Position numbers and translations under genes: made by a program
Shown: in pieces, positions 25,826-34,500 of the stretch
Layout of the letters: the number at the start of each line of letters is the position of its first letter
Numbering within the stretch: the first letter of the stretch is position 1
Notes under the pieces: model-generated
Database searches by the model: none
Seen by the model: only the letters and a program-made list of their open reading frames with translations
Told to the model about the DNA's origin: nothing
Assembly (NCBI RefSeq): GCF_012273215.1
Contig: NZ_CP050965.1
Coordinates: 1,837,001 to 1,901,000, forward strand
Origin: Gemella haemolysans
GTDB lineage: Bacteria > Bacillota > Bacilli > Staphylococcales > Gemellaceae
DNA: 64,000 bases
Direction: 5' to 3'

Positions 25826-27017
25826 CTAAGTAGTCTGCAATTGCGGCTACGTCTTTGTCTCCACGTCCAGATACGTTAACGATAATTATTTTATCTTTAT
25901 CTAGTTTTGGAGCACGTTTGATTACTTCTGCAAGTGCGTGTGAACTTTCGATCGCTGGGATAATTCCTTCTGTTCTAGTTAATAGAAGTAAGGCATCGAC
26001 AGCTTCATCGTCAGTTGCACTTACGTATTCAGCACGTTTTGCATCTTTTAGGAATGAGTGTTCAGGTCCGATACCTGGGTAGTCTAATCCTGGAGAGATT
26101 GAGTAAACAGGTTTTACTGAACCATCTTCGTTGAATAGTGCGTAAGTTTTCATACCATCAACAACTCCAACAGTTCCTAAAGTAAGTGTTGCTGCATGAC
26201 GATCTGTATCAAGACCACGACCAGCAGCTTCAACTCCTAGTAATGCTACTTCTTCGTGAGGGATGAACTCAGCAAAAGCTCCGATTGCGTTAGATCCACC
26301 ACCTACACAAGCTACTACTAAGTCAGGTAGACGTCCTTCTTTTTCTAGGATTTGACGTTTTGCTTCTTTACTGATAACTTTTTGGAAGTCTTTTACGATA
26401 GTTGGGTATGGGTGAGGTCCAACTGCTGATCCTAGTACGTAGAAAGTATCGTCGATATTTTCAATCCATGCTTTGAATGCAGCGTCAACAGCTTCTTTAA
26501 GAGTTTTTTCTCCTTCTTGAGCTGCGTGAACTTTTGCCCCTAGCATTTCCATTCTAAATACGTTTAGTCTTTGTCTTTCTACATCAAGAGCTCCCATGTA
26601 GATTTCACATTCCATACCGAATTTCGCAGCGGCAGCGGCAGTAGCTACACCGTGTTGACCTGCTCCTGTTTCAGCGATAACTTTCTTTTTACCCATACGT
26701 TTTGCAAGTAAAATTTGTCCGATAACGTTGTTAAGTTTGTGTGCCCCAAGGTGGTTTAAATCTTCACGTTTAAGGTAAATTTTTGCTCCACCAAGGTGGT
26801 TTGTTAAACTCTCAGCGTAGTATAGTGGAGTTTCACGTCCTGAGTAATCTTTTAAGTAGTGAGCGTATTCTGCTAAAAACTCTTCATCATCTTTATATTT
26901 GTCATAAGCTGCTTCTAGTTCATCTAGAGCTTTTTGTACAACTTCAGGTACGAAGCTTCCTCCAAATTCTCCAAAGTATCCTTTTAAGTTGTTTAAGTTA
27001 TTTTCTAAGTTTGTCAT
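25809..27017 (-). CDS. trpB: Tryptophan synthase beta subunit TrpB, without trpA
   Basis: A 402-residue TrpB1-type enzyme. PLP Lys94 lies in HLGAHKLNN, the catalytic Glu116 in AETGAGQHG, the phosphate-binding [10 protein letters not shown] and the C-terminal VSGRGDKD are all present. It condenses indole with serine to tryptophan. No trpA or other trp gene lies near; the neighbours are a toxin-antitoxin locus and NADH oxidase. A lone TrpB could salvage indole released by other bacteria (inference). Upstream, a leader peptide gene with two Trp codons and a terminator predict tryptophan-sensitive attenuation. Confidence 0.96.
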   Translation of the reverse strand: MTNLENNLNNLKGYFGEFGGSFVPEVVQKALDELEAAYDKYKDDEEFLAEYAHYLKDYSGRETPLYYAESLTNHLGGAKIYLKREDLNHLGAHKLNNVIGQILLAKRMGKKKVIAETGAGQHGVATAAAAAKFGMECEIYMGALDVERQRLNVFRMEMLGAKVHAAQEGEKTLKEAVDAAFKAWIENIDDTFYVLGSAVGPHPYPTIVKDFQKVISKEAKRQILEKEGRLPDLVVACVGGGSNAIGAFAEFIPHEEVALLGVEAAGRGLDTDRHAATLTLGTVGVVDGMKTYALFNEDGSVKPVYSISPGLDYPGIGPEHSFLKDAKRAEYVSATDDEAVDALLLLTRTEGIIPAIESSHALAEVIKRAPKLDKDKIIIVNVSGRGDKDVAAIADYLENRNK

Positions 27018-27076
27018 AATTGTTTATTTCCTTTCGAATTGCCTATAAGATTTATTTAAATTTTTTATTTTACCCC

Positions 27077-27112
27077 AAAAAGAAAAGACCGTATAGAATT
27101 CTATACGGCCCT
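27077..27112 (-). terminator. trpB attenuator terminator
   Basis: On the minus strand GGCCGTATAG and CTATACGGTC form a long palindromic stem (27087-27110) followed by TTTTCTTTTT, about 70 bp before trpB. Its 5' arm GCCGTATAG can instead pair with CTATGTCGGC of the preceding hairpin. Confidence 0.85.
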
Positions 27113-27144
27113 TTTGCGAAATTTAAAACGATTTTTCTACAGCC

Positions 27145-27206
27145 GACATAGACACTTTTTAGAGTACACTAAAGTTGTGTCTACGTCATAAAAACATACA
27201 CACAAC
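27145..27206 (-). promoter_or_regulatory. Mutually exclusive leader hairpins of the trpB attenuator
   Basis: Hairpin A pairs GTTGTGT (27206-27200) with ACACAAC (27180-27174). Hairpin B pairs GACGTAGACAC (27187-27177) with GTGTCTATGTC (27155-27145). They share the ACAC segment, so only one can form. The A 5' arm starts two bases after the leader stop codon and would be covered by a ribosome waiting there. Confidence 0.7.
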
Positions 27207-27207
27207 A

Positions 27208-27255
27208 TTATCTACGCCAGTTTTGCCAAGATTTTAAAGTTGTTGTTTGTTTCAT
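27208..27255 (-). CDS. trp leader peptide (MKQTTTLKSWQNWRR)
   Basis: A 15-codon frame with CCTCCTT complement (AAGGAGG) seven bases before the ATG, and Trp codons at 10 and 13. It is followed by two mutually exclusive hairpins and a terminator before trpB. A homologous leader stands before oppA4 (47932-47976). Such a leader reports charged tRNA-Trp through ribosome pausing. The peptide itself need have no function. Confidence 0.85.
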   Translation of the reverse strand: MKQTTTLKSWQNWRR

Positions 27256-27288
27256 TTGTAGTTCCTCCTTTTCGTTTTTGTTGTTTTT

Positions 27289-27317
27289 ATTATACACATG
27301 ATTATCAGGAAAATCAA
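27289..27317 (-). promoter_or_regulatory. Promoter of the trpB leader
   Basis: On the minus strand TTGATT (27317-27312) and TATAAT (27294-27289) with a 17-bp spacer. Confidence 0.82.
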
Positions 27318-27611
27318 TAATTATTTTAAAAATTTTCTGAAAATTATTAGAAAATCTTCTTGGGATAATGATAATTCTATAATAGGGTGTAGTATCTTGA
27401 ATGAAATCTATATTATTGTAACAGATGTTTCAGTAAGTGTAATACAATATATATTTCAAAAAGATTTGTCTAAGAAATAGCGTTTTTATTATTTTTTTTA
27501 TTAAAACAGCGATATTGTAATTTTTAAAACAGATTAAATAAGTTAAATTTATTACTATTTTAATGGTATATTTATTGATATTTCTTATTATTTATTATAA
27601 AATATCGATAG
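27318..27611. other. Intergenic region between the divergent trpB and nox promoters
   Basis: AT-rich sequence with no supported gene. A 60-codon open frame across it lacks a ribosome site. Confidence 0.5.
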
Positions 27612-27628
27612 TGATAATTATTATCACA
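27612..27628. promoter_or_regulatory. Perfect Fur-family (PerR/Fur) box before nox
   Basis: GTGATAATTATTATCAC is a perfect palindrome containing the full 7-1-7 box TGATAAT-T-ATTATCA. It lies 25 bp before the nox start codon. Confidence 0.8.
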
Positions 27629-27653
27629 AAATAAAGAAAAGAGGTATGAATAA

Positions 27654-29036
27654 ATGAGTAAAATTGTAGTAGTCGGAGCAAACCATGCAGGGACAGCATG
27701 TGTTAATAAAATTTTAGCAACATATGGTGATAAAAATGAAGTGGTAGTTTTTGACCAAAACTCAAATATTTCATTTTTAGGATGTGGAATGGCTTTATGG
27801 ATTGGAAAGCAAATTTCAGGTCCAGAAGGATTGTTTTATGCTAGTAAAGAGTCTTTAGAAGAAGCAGGAGCCAAAGTATATATGAATTCTCCTGTTGAGT
27901 CTGTTGACTATGATAAAAAAGAAGTACACGTACTATTAGATGGAAAAACAAAACACGTTGAAGGTTATGATAAACTAATATTTGCGACTGGATCGACACC
28001 TATCTTACCTCCAATTAAAGGAGCAGAAATTGTGCCAGGGAACAGAGAGTTTAAAGCTACATTAGAGAATTTACAATTTGTTAAGTTATACCAAAACTCT
28101 GAAGAGGTAATTAATAAACTTAATGCTAATCCAGATATTAAACGTGTAGCAGTGGTAGGTGCAGGATATATTGGTGTAGAACTTGCAGAAGCATTTGAAC
28201 GTTTAGGAAAAGAAGTAACTGTAGTAGATATAGTAGATACATGTCTTGCTGGATATTATGACCCTGAATTTTCTAATTTAATGAAGAAAAATCTAGAAGA
28301 TCATGGTATTAAATTAGCGTTTGGACAAAAAGTAGAAGCTATTGAAGGTGATGGAAAAGTTGAAAGATTAATTACTGATAAGGAAACATTTGATGTAGAT
28401 ATGGTTGTATTAGCTGTAGGTTTCCGTCCAAATACTGCATTAGGTGATGGCAAAATTGAATTATTCCGTAATGGAGCATTCTTAGTTAATAAAAAACAAG
28501 AAACAAGCATAAAAGACGTATATGCTATTGGAGATTGTGCAACTGTATATGACAATGCAGTTGGTGATACAAACTACATTGCCTTAGCATCTAACGCAGT
28601 TCGTACTGGATTAGTTGCAGCTCTAAATGCTGGAGGTGATGGAGATGTAGTCGAATCAGCAGGTGTTCAAGGTTCGAATGGTATTTGTATCTATGACCTG
28701 AAAATGGTATCTACTGGTTTAACATTAGAAAAAGCAAAACGATTTGGTTATAATGCAGCTGTGACAGAATATACAGACTTACAAAAACCAGAATTTATAG
28801 AACATGATAACCATGAAGTAAAAATCAAAATAGTATATGATAAAGATAGTCGTGTAATTTTAGGGGCCCAAATTGCATCTAAAGAAGATATTTCAATGGG
28901 AATTCATTTATTCTCATTAGCCATCCAGGAGAAAGTAACTATTGAAAAACTTGCTCTTACAGATATTTTCTTCTTACCGCATTTTAACAAGCCGTATAAC
29001 TATATAACTATGGCTGCTTTATCAGCAAAAGAATAG
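27654..29036 (+). CDS. nox: Water-forming NADH oxidase (Nox-2 type)
   Basis: A 460-residue FAD enzyme of the NADH oxidase/peroxidase/CoA-disulfide reductase family. It has the FAD loop [11 protein letters not shown], redox Cys44 in FLGCGMALW, the NAD loop [13 protein letters not shown] and the FAD segment YAIGDCATV. It is close to streptococcal H2O-forming Nox along its whole length. It reduces O2 to water and regenerates NAD+ in cells without respiration. GAGGT precedes the ATG. A perfect Fur-family operator close to the start predicts control by peroxide or iron. Confidence 0.95.
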   Translation: MSKIVVVGANHAGTACVNKILATYGDKNEVVVFDQNSNISFLGCGMALWIGKQISGPEGLFYASKESLEEAGAKVYMNSPVESVDYDKKEVHVLLDGKTKHVEGYDKLIFATGSTPILPPIKGAEIVPGNREFKATLENLQFVKLYQNSEEVINKLNANPDIKRVAVVGAGYIGVELAEAFERLGKEVTVVDIVDTCLAGYYDPEFSNLMKKNLEDHGIKLAFGQKVEAIEGDGKVERLITDKETFDVDMVVLAVGFRPNTALGDGKIELFRNGAFLVNKKQETSIKDVYAIGDCATVYDNAVGDTNYIALASNAVRTGLVAALNAGGDGDVVESAGVQGSNGICIYDLKMVSTGLTLEKAKRFGYNAAVTEYTDLQKPEFIEHDNHEVKIKIVYDKDSRVILGAQIASKEDISMGIHLFSLAIQEKVTIEKLALTDIFFLPHFNKPYNYITMAALSAKE

Positions 29037-29097
29037 TAGATAAAAATTTTTAAAAAATAGTACCGTCTTAGAATTCTAAATTATAAAAAATTTATAT

Positions 29098-29238
29098 AGG
29101 AATTCATAGATGTTGTGGTTTGTTGATATTTAAATTCGTTTTATAAAAACTGTATAGATATTTAATAAACTTTGAAGGGAGTAACTCGATAAAATCGATT
29201 TCTTTGAAATCGTAATTTTCGAGTTACTCCCATTTTTT
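29098..29238 (+). repeat. Structured intergenic repeat, copy 1
   Basis: A first hairpin of the form TTGATATTTAAAT...AGATATTTAATAAAC is followed by the GGGAGTAACTCGATAAAATC... hairpin (29177-29231) and a T run. It can act as the nox terminator. Related copies lie at about 56302, 59993 and 61091-62759; bare terminal hairpins lie at 38200, 40215 and 51292. Confidence 0.75.
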
Positions 29239-29403
29239 TGATAGTAGGGATGATTTTCTCCATGAACTAGAGTCTTTATAGAAAAAAATATATATAGTAA
29301 TTATAGAAAGTAAACTTTATATATGCTAAAGTATTTTTATCTTAAAAATTTTTTAAAAAAGTGATATAATGTAGCAGTACATAGTTAGATATGGAGGTGC
29401 AAC

Positions 29404-30219
29404 TTGAAATTATCGGTATTAGCCAGCAGTAGTAGTGGAAATAGTATCTATATAGAGCATAATAATTTTAAATGTTTAGTAGATGCAGGACTGACTGGGA
29501 AAAAAGTAGTAGAGAACTTGGCGCAAATAGAGCGTGATATTAAAGATATCAATGCAATTTTTGTAACACATGAACATATTGACCATATAAAAGGAGTAGG
29601 AGTACTCGCAAGGAAGTATAATATTCCAGTTTATGCTAATAAACTTACTTGGCAAAACATGACTAAATGTGGTGAAATCAGCTCAGATCTTAAGTTTCAT
29701 TTTGAAAAAGAAGAAAGCAAGATCTTTGATGATGTAGTTGTTAATAGTTTTGGAGTTAGTCATGATGCGATTAATCCACAGTTTTATACATTTGAATGTG
29801 AAGGAAAAAGGGTGAGTATTCTTACAGATACGGGTTATGTATCTGATAAGATGATAGATTATGTGAAAGATTCACATACTATTGTCTATGAGAGCAATCA
29901 TGAAGAGAATGTTCTGCTTAGTGGGCCTTATCCATGGACGACTAAACAGCGTATATTATCAGACATGGGTCACTTATCAAATACAGATTCTGCTAATTAT
30001 TTAACAAAAATAGTAGGAGATAGCACAAAAAATGTCTTTTTAGCCCACTTAAGTGAGCAAAATAATACGAAAGAACTTGCTCGTATGGCAGCTGACATGA
30101 CTCTTAAAAATAAGGATATAGATTGTGTTCTAGAAGCTGATAAAACTATTGATTGTAATGATAAAATAATTATTATGGATACTGATCCAGTAGTTCCGAC
30201 TAAGATAATAGAAATATAA
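29404..30219 (+). CDS. walJ: WalJ (YycJ) metallo-beta-lactamase-fold nuclease
   Basis: A 271-residue protein starting TTG behind GGAGGTG. Metal ligands are in THEHIDHIKG (HxHxDH, His56/58, Asp60, His61), with DTGYVSD and HLSEQNNT further along. It matches YycJ/WalJ, a 5'-3' exonuclease linked to DNA repair and to co-ordination of division with replication. In many Bacillales it closes the wal operon; here it is about 18 kb from walRKHI, after nox. Confidence 0.9.
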   Translation: MKLSVLASSSSGNSIYIEHNNFKCLVDAGLTGKKVVENLAQIERDIKDINAIFVTHEHIDHIKGVGVLARKYNIPVYANKLTWQNMTKCGEISSDLKFHFEKEESKIFDDVVVNSFGVSHDAINPQFYTFECEGKRVSILTDTGYVSDKMIDYVKDSHTIVYESNHEENVLLSGPYPWTTKQRILSDMGHLSNTDSANYLTKIVGDSTKNVFLAHLSEQNNTKELARMAADMTLKNKDIDCVLEADKTIDCNDKIIIMDTDPVVPTKIIEI

Positions 30220-30227
30220 AAATTAGT

Positions 30228-30284
30228 AAAAAAGCGACTTGATAAAATATTTTTTAGAAAATAAGATTTTGAGTCGTTTTTTTC
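30228..30284 (+). terminator. Terminator of walJ
   Basis: A long imperfect stem opening AAAAAAGCGACTT and closing GAGTCGTTTTTTT. Confidence 0.8.
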
Positions 30285-30553
30285 GATATATTCAGAGGAA
30301 ATTTTAGTAGTTTTATAGAGTGTTTTGATAAATATTCAGAAAATTCTAGATTTTTCTCTCTGAATTTTACTTTTTTATTGCTTTTTTTCTAAAAATTTTA
30401 TAATATAGTATTATGCTGTTTTTATTTAAGGTTATGATTTATAAAAAAATCTGATTAGAAATAAAACAATATTAATTGAAAATGCAAAAGGAAATAAAGT
30501 TTAAATTTGTATTTATTATTGAAGTAAGTTATTTTTTGGAAGGAGATAGGTAA
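30285..30553. other. Upstream region of oppD
   Basis: AT-rich leader of the opp operon. A CodY-like box lies at 30331-30345; a TATAAT with a weak upstream element lies near 30400. No gene is visible. Confidence 0.5.
30331..30345. promoter_or_regulatory. CodY-like box before oppD
   Basis: AATATTCAGAAAATT matches the CodY consensus AATTTTCWGAAAATT at 14 of 15 positions. Confidence 0.65.
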
Positions 30554-31558
30554 ATGGAGAAACTATTAGAGATTAAAAATCTAGAAACAGCTTTTAGAAT
30601 TAAAGACGATTACTTTAATGCTGTTGATAAAGTTAGTTTAGACCTATATAAAAACGAAGTATTAGCTATCGTTGGGGAGAGTGGTTGTGGTAAGTCGACA
30701 TTAGCGACTACTATTATGCGTCTTCATAATGAAAATCTTACTAAGTCAACTGGAGAAATTATTTTTAATGGGAAAAATATTCTTGACTTAACAGAAGATG
30801 AGATGAATAAAATTAGAACAAAAGATATTGGAATGATTTTCCAAGATCCACTTTCTTCGTTAAACCCATTACACAGAATTGGAAAACAAATAGAAGAAGC
30901 CTTAATTTATCACACAGAATTAAGTGCAGAAGAAAGACAAAAGAGAGTTATCGAGTTATTAACACAAGTTGGTATCCCTAATCCTGAGCGTTGTGCAAAA
31001 CAGTATCCACATGAGTTATCAGGAGGTATGCGTCAACGTGTTATGATAGCTATGGCGATGAGTTGTAAACCAAGTGTTCTTATCGCAGACGAACCTACAA
31101 CAGCTCTAGACGTTACAATTCAAGCGCAAATATTAGACCTTATTAAAGGACTTCAAGCAGAGATGCATGCAGGAATTATCTTAATTACTCATGACCTTGG
31201 TGTAGTTGCTGAGATGGCTGATAGAGTAGCTGTACTGTATGCTGGAGAAGTAGTAGAAATTGGAACTGCAGAACAAATCTTCAAAAATCCAAAACACCCG
31301 TACACTCGTAGTTTATTACGTAGTATTCCTCAACTTGATGATGAAGATGCTAGTGATGACCTTTACGTTATTCAAGGGATGGTACCTTCTCTAAAAACAT
31401 TAGACAGACAAGGGTGTCGTTTTGCTGATCGTATATCTTGGCTAAAAGATGAAGAACACGAACACAATCCAACTTTACATGAAGTAGAAGAAGGACATCA
31501 TGTACGTTGTACATGCTATAAAAACTTTGAATTTGAAGGGGAGGAGAACAATGCTTAA
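30554..31558 (+). CDS. oppD: Oligopeptide ABC transporter ATPase OppD
   Basis: A 334-residue ATPase with Walker A GESGCGKST, signature LSGGMRQR, Walker B VLIADEPTTALD and the C-terminal OppD/F region (GTAEQIFKNPKHPYTRSLL, Cys-containing CRFADR and RCTCY) that may bind an iron-sulfur cluster. GGAGATAGG supports the start. It overlaps oppF by eight bases. With OppF it powers peptide import through OppB/OppC. Confidence 0.96.
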   Translation: MEKLLEIKNLETAFRIKDDYFNAVDKVSLDLYKNEVLAIVGESGCGKSTLATTIMRLHNENLTKSTGEIIFNGKNILDLTEDEMNKIRTKDIGMIFQDPLSSLNPLHRIGKQIEEALIYHTELSAEERQKRVIELLTQVGIPNPERCAKQYPHELSGGMRQRVMIAMAMSCKPSVLIADEPTTALDVTIQAQILDLIKGLQAEMHAGIILITHDLGVVAEMADRVAVLYAGEVVEIGTAEQIFKNPKHPYTRSLLRSIPQLDDEDASDDLYVIQGMVPSLKTLDRQGCRFADRISWLKDEEHEHNPTLHEVEEGHHVRCTCYKNFEFEGEENNA

Positions 31559-32483
31559 AGTAGAAAATCTAAAAGTACATTATCCCATTCGCGGTGGATT
31601 TTTCAATACAATTAAAGATCATGTCTATGCAGTAGATGGGGTTGATATTGAAATCGAAGCAGGGAAAACTTATGGACTAATCGGTGAAAGTGGTAGTGGA
31701 AAAACTACTGTAGGTAAAGTAGTCTTAGGTTTAGAAAAAGCAACTGATGGACAAATTATTTACAAAGACGAAGATGTTACTAAAAAAGCAGCTCGTAAAA
31801 AACTAAAATATAATCGTGATGTTCAAATGATTTTCCAAGATGCAATGTCTAGTTTAAATCCTAAAAAACGTATTATAGATATTATTTCAGAACCTATTAG
31901 TAATTTTGAAAACTTATCTGAAGAAGATACTAGAAAGCGCGTATTAGAGCTTCTTAATATCGTAGGTATGGGTGAAGAAGCTATGTATAAATATCCATTT
32001 GAATTCTCAGGTGGACAACGTCAACGTATTGGTGTTGCACGTGCAATCGCGTGTAATCCACGTTTAATCGTAGCCGATGAGCCGGTATCTGCCCTTGACC
32101 TTTCAGTTCAAGCTCAGGTATTAAACTTTATGAAAAAAATCCAAAGAGATTTTAATATAAGTTATTTATTTATCTCTCATGACCTTGGTGTTGTTAAGCA
32201 CATGTGTGATTATATTTATATCATGTATCGTGGTCGTATCGTAGAACGTGGAACTCGTGAAGATATTTACAATAATCCACAACACATTTATACAAAACGT
32301 CTTATTGCGGCTATTCCAAGTACTAACTTAGATAAAGCTAAAGAAGTAAAAGAAGTTAGACAAGCTGTTGAAGAAGAGTATCAAAAACATTATAATGATT
32401 ATTTCGATAAAGATGGAAGAGTGTATCCACTTAAAAAATTAACAGATACACACTATGTAGCTATGAAAGGAGGAGAAGTATAA
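31551..32483 (+). CDS. oppF: Oligopeptide ABC transporter ATPase OppF
   Basis: A 310-residue ATPase starting at ATG 31551 (MLKVENLKVHYPIRGG) behind GGGGAGGAG. Walker A is GESGSGKTT, the signature FSGGQRQR and Walker B LIVADEPVSALD. The end YTKRLIAAIPS belongs to the OppF type. An open frame extends upstream inside oppD but has no ribosome site. It overlaps oppB by one base. Confidence 0.96.
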   Translation: MLKVENLKVHYPIRGGFFNTIKDHVYAVDGVDIEIEAGKTYGLIGESGSGKTTVGKVVLGLEKATDGQIIYKDEDVTKKAARKKLKYNRDVQMIFQDAMSSLNPKKRIIDIISEPISNFENLSEEDTRKRVLELLNIVGMGEEAMYKYPFEFSGGQRQRIGVARAIACNPRLIVADEPVSALDLSVQAQVLNFMKKIQRDFNISYLFISHDLGVVKHMCDYIYIMYRGRIVERGTREDIYNNPQHIYTKRLIAAIPSTNLDKAKEVKEVRQAVEEEYQKHYNDYFDKDGRVYPLKKLTDTHYVAMKGGEV

Positions 32484-33448
32484 TGTGGAAAGTAGTTTTA
32501 AAACGTTTTTTAGTAATGATACCACAACTATTCATCCTTAGTATACTAGTGTTTGGTCTAGCTAAACTTATGCCTGGGGATCCATTTAGTGGTTTAGCAG
32601 AAAATCCAAAAATATCTCAAGAACAAATTGAGGCGATTCGTCAAGCGAGTGGGTTCTATGAACCTTGGTATCAACAATACCTAACTTGGTTAAAAAACTT
32701 CATGCATGGTGATTTCGGATTAAGTTATACTACTGGTAAATCAGTAGGGACACTTTTAGGAGAAAGAATTTTCAATACATTCAACCTGTCATTATTTACT
32801 GCGGTAATTATGTATGCAATTGCTATCCCTATGGGGATGTATTCAGGTCGTTATAATGGTTCTAAATTCGATAAATTCGTAAACTTTTATAACTTCTTCT
32901 TCCTAGCGATTCCATCATTCGTATTATACTTATTCATGATTGCATTATTTGGTTTCGGTTTAGGATGGTTCCCAACAAGTGGATCTGTAGATGTTAACCT
33001 TGATCCAGGAACATTCACATACTATATTAATAAACTGCAACACTTAATCTTACCTGGTATCTGTTTAGCGTTATTATCAACAGTATCAACTGTTCAATAT
33101 TTACGTAATGAAGTTATCGACGCGAAACAAAGTGATTATGTTAAAACAGCACGTGCTAAAGGTGTGCCAGTAAAAAAAGTTTATTCAGGACACATTTTTA
33201 GAAACTCTATCTTACCAATCGCAGCATTCTTCGGATTCTCTATTACTGGATTATTCAGTGGTGGTATCTTCGTAGAAACAATCTTTGGTTACCCTGGAAT
33301 GGGACAATTATTCTATCAAAGTATTCAAGATAGAGACTACAGTGTTGTTACAACATTAATGTTATTCTCAGGATTCTTAACATTGCTTGGTAGTACTTTA
33401 AGTGATATTATCATGGCAATTGTTGACCCACGTATTAAATTAGACTAG
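32483..33448 (+). CDS. oppB: Oligopeptide ABC transporter permease OppB
   Basis: A 321-residue permease with six membrane helices, the N-terminal MPGDPF motif typical of OppB/DppB, and the EAA loop with YVKTARAKGVP. GGAGGAG precedes the ATG. It forms the channel with OppC. Confidence 0.96.
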   Translation: MWKVVLKRFLVMIPQLFILSILVFGLAKLMPGDPFSGLAENPKISQEQIEAIRQASGFYEPWYQQYLTWLKNFMHGDFGLSYTTGKSVGTLLGERIFNTFNLSLFTAVIMYAIAIPMGMYSGRYNGSKFDKFVNFYNFFFLAIPSFVLYLFMIALFGFGLGWFPTSGSVDVNLDPGTFTYYINKLQHLILPGICLALLSTVSTVQYLRNEVIDAKQSDYVKTARAKGVPVKKVYSGHIFRNSILPIAAFFGFSITGLFSGGIFVETIFGYPGMGQLFYQSIQDRDYSVVTTLMLFSGFLTLLGSTLSDIIMAIVDPRIKLD

Positions 33449-33462
33449 GAGGAAGTTGAACA

Positions 33463-34368
33463 ATGACAAAAGCAAAAGAAGAAAAAGTTATAACTAAAAC
33501 TCCTTCTGGGTTTTCAGTTGTGGCTCGTGAATTTAAAAAGGATAAAGGTGCTTTTGCAGCTTTAATCACATTAAGTGCAATTTTAATTTTTGTAGTACTT
33601 TTCAATATTTACATTCGTGTGAGTGGAGTATATAGTACTTACTTTGATGTAGATTTATTAAATATTTTCTTAAAACCTGGTGAGGATGGATTCTTATTAG
33701 GTACAGACGTAGGTGGTCACTCAGTTTTTGGATGGCTAATGATGGGGATGCTTAACTCAATTCTTATCGCGGTTGCGGTAACAGCATTAACAATTGGGTT
33801 TGGTACAGCAGTAGGGTTAGTTATTGCATATTACGGAGGACGTGTTGATAATATTGTGATGCGTTTCGTAGACTTTATGGTAATTATCCCAACTCTTATG
33901 GTAATCATCGTATTCGTAAGTATTAAACGTGATTACGGACTTGTACTATTCATTCTGATTTTATCAGCGTTCGCATGGATGGGATCAACTCGTCTAGTAC
34001 GTAGTAAAGCATTATCAGAATCACGTCGTGATTATGTTCTTGCTTCAAAAACTATGGGAACACCAGATTGGAAAATCATGTTACAAGGAATTTTACCAAA
34101 TATCAGTTCTATCATTATCGTAGAAGCTACATTATCATTAGCTGCTAATATGGGTATCGAGGTAGGTCTGACATATCTTGGATTCGGTCTTCCAGCAGGA
34201 ACACCAAGTATAGGTACAATGTTATCTTATGCAAAAGATGCAGACGTTCTTATTAACAAAATGTACATTTGGTTACCAGCAGCCCTTGCAATCTTAATCA
34301 TCGTTTTATGTATCAACTCTATTGGTGGTGCATTAAGACGTAGTTTAGATGCTAGACAAAGATTATAA
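33463..34368 (+). CDS. oppC: Oligopeptide ABC transporter permease OppC
   Basis: A 301-residue permease with six membrane helices, LLGTDVGGHSVF-like loop after the first periplasmic-side segment, and the EAA loop with YVLASKTMGTP. AGGAGG before the ATG. It ends the oppDFBC block; an ISL3 element follows and separates it from the oppA genes. Confidence 0.96.
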   Translation: MTKAKEEKVITKTPSGFSVVAREFKKDKGAFAALITLSAILIFVVLFNIYIRVSGVYSTYFDVDLLNIFLKPGEDGFLLGTDVGGHSVFGWLMMGMLNSILIAVAVTALTIGFGTAVGLVIAYYGGRVDNIVMRFVDFMVIIPTLMVIIVFVSIKRDYGLVLFILILSAFAWMGSTRLVRSKALSESRRDYVLASKTMGTPDWKIMLQGILPNISSIIIVEATLSLAANMGIEVGLTYLGFGLPAGTPSIGTMLSYAKDADVLINKMYIWLPAALAILIIVLCINSIGGALRRSLDARQRL

Positions 34369-34386
34369 TTTAGAGGTTGTATACTA

Positions 34387-34429
34387 AATCCGGGGCATGG
34401 AAAAATTCCAGCCCCGGATTTCAATTTTT
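34387..34429 (+). terminator. Hairpin at the left ISL3 end
   Basis: AATCCGGGGC (34387-34396) pairs with GCCCCGGATT (34411-34420), with an inner TGGAA/TTCCA stem and then T-rich sequence. It would stop transcription coming from oppC. Confidence 0.6.
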
Positions 34430-34440
34430 ATATACAAAAA

Positions 34441-34500
34441 GACAAATATCCAATATAATTAAGGTGTACAAAAATAATTAACTAAGAAAGGATATTTGTC
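34441..34500 (+). promoter_or_regulatory. Long-range inverted repeat over the transposase ribosome site
   Basis: GACAAATATCC (34441-34451) is a perfect inverted copy of GGATATTTGTC (34490-34500), which contains the ribosome site just before the ATG. Transcripts reading in from outside would hide the start site. Confidence 0.6.

Noticed and set aside
27018-27317. T-box riboswitch before trpB
   Set aside because: No specifier loop, AG-bulge or T-box consensus was found. A translated leader with Trp codons explains the sequence better.
27298-27480. 60-codon open frame between trpB and nox
   Set aside because: Its ATG lies in the trpB leader promoter, there is no ribosome site and the composition is intergenic.
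31500-31550. Upstream start for oppF inside oppD
   Set aside because: No ribosome site; ATG 31551 follows GGGGAGGAG and matches the family N-terminus.
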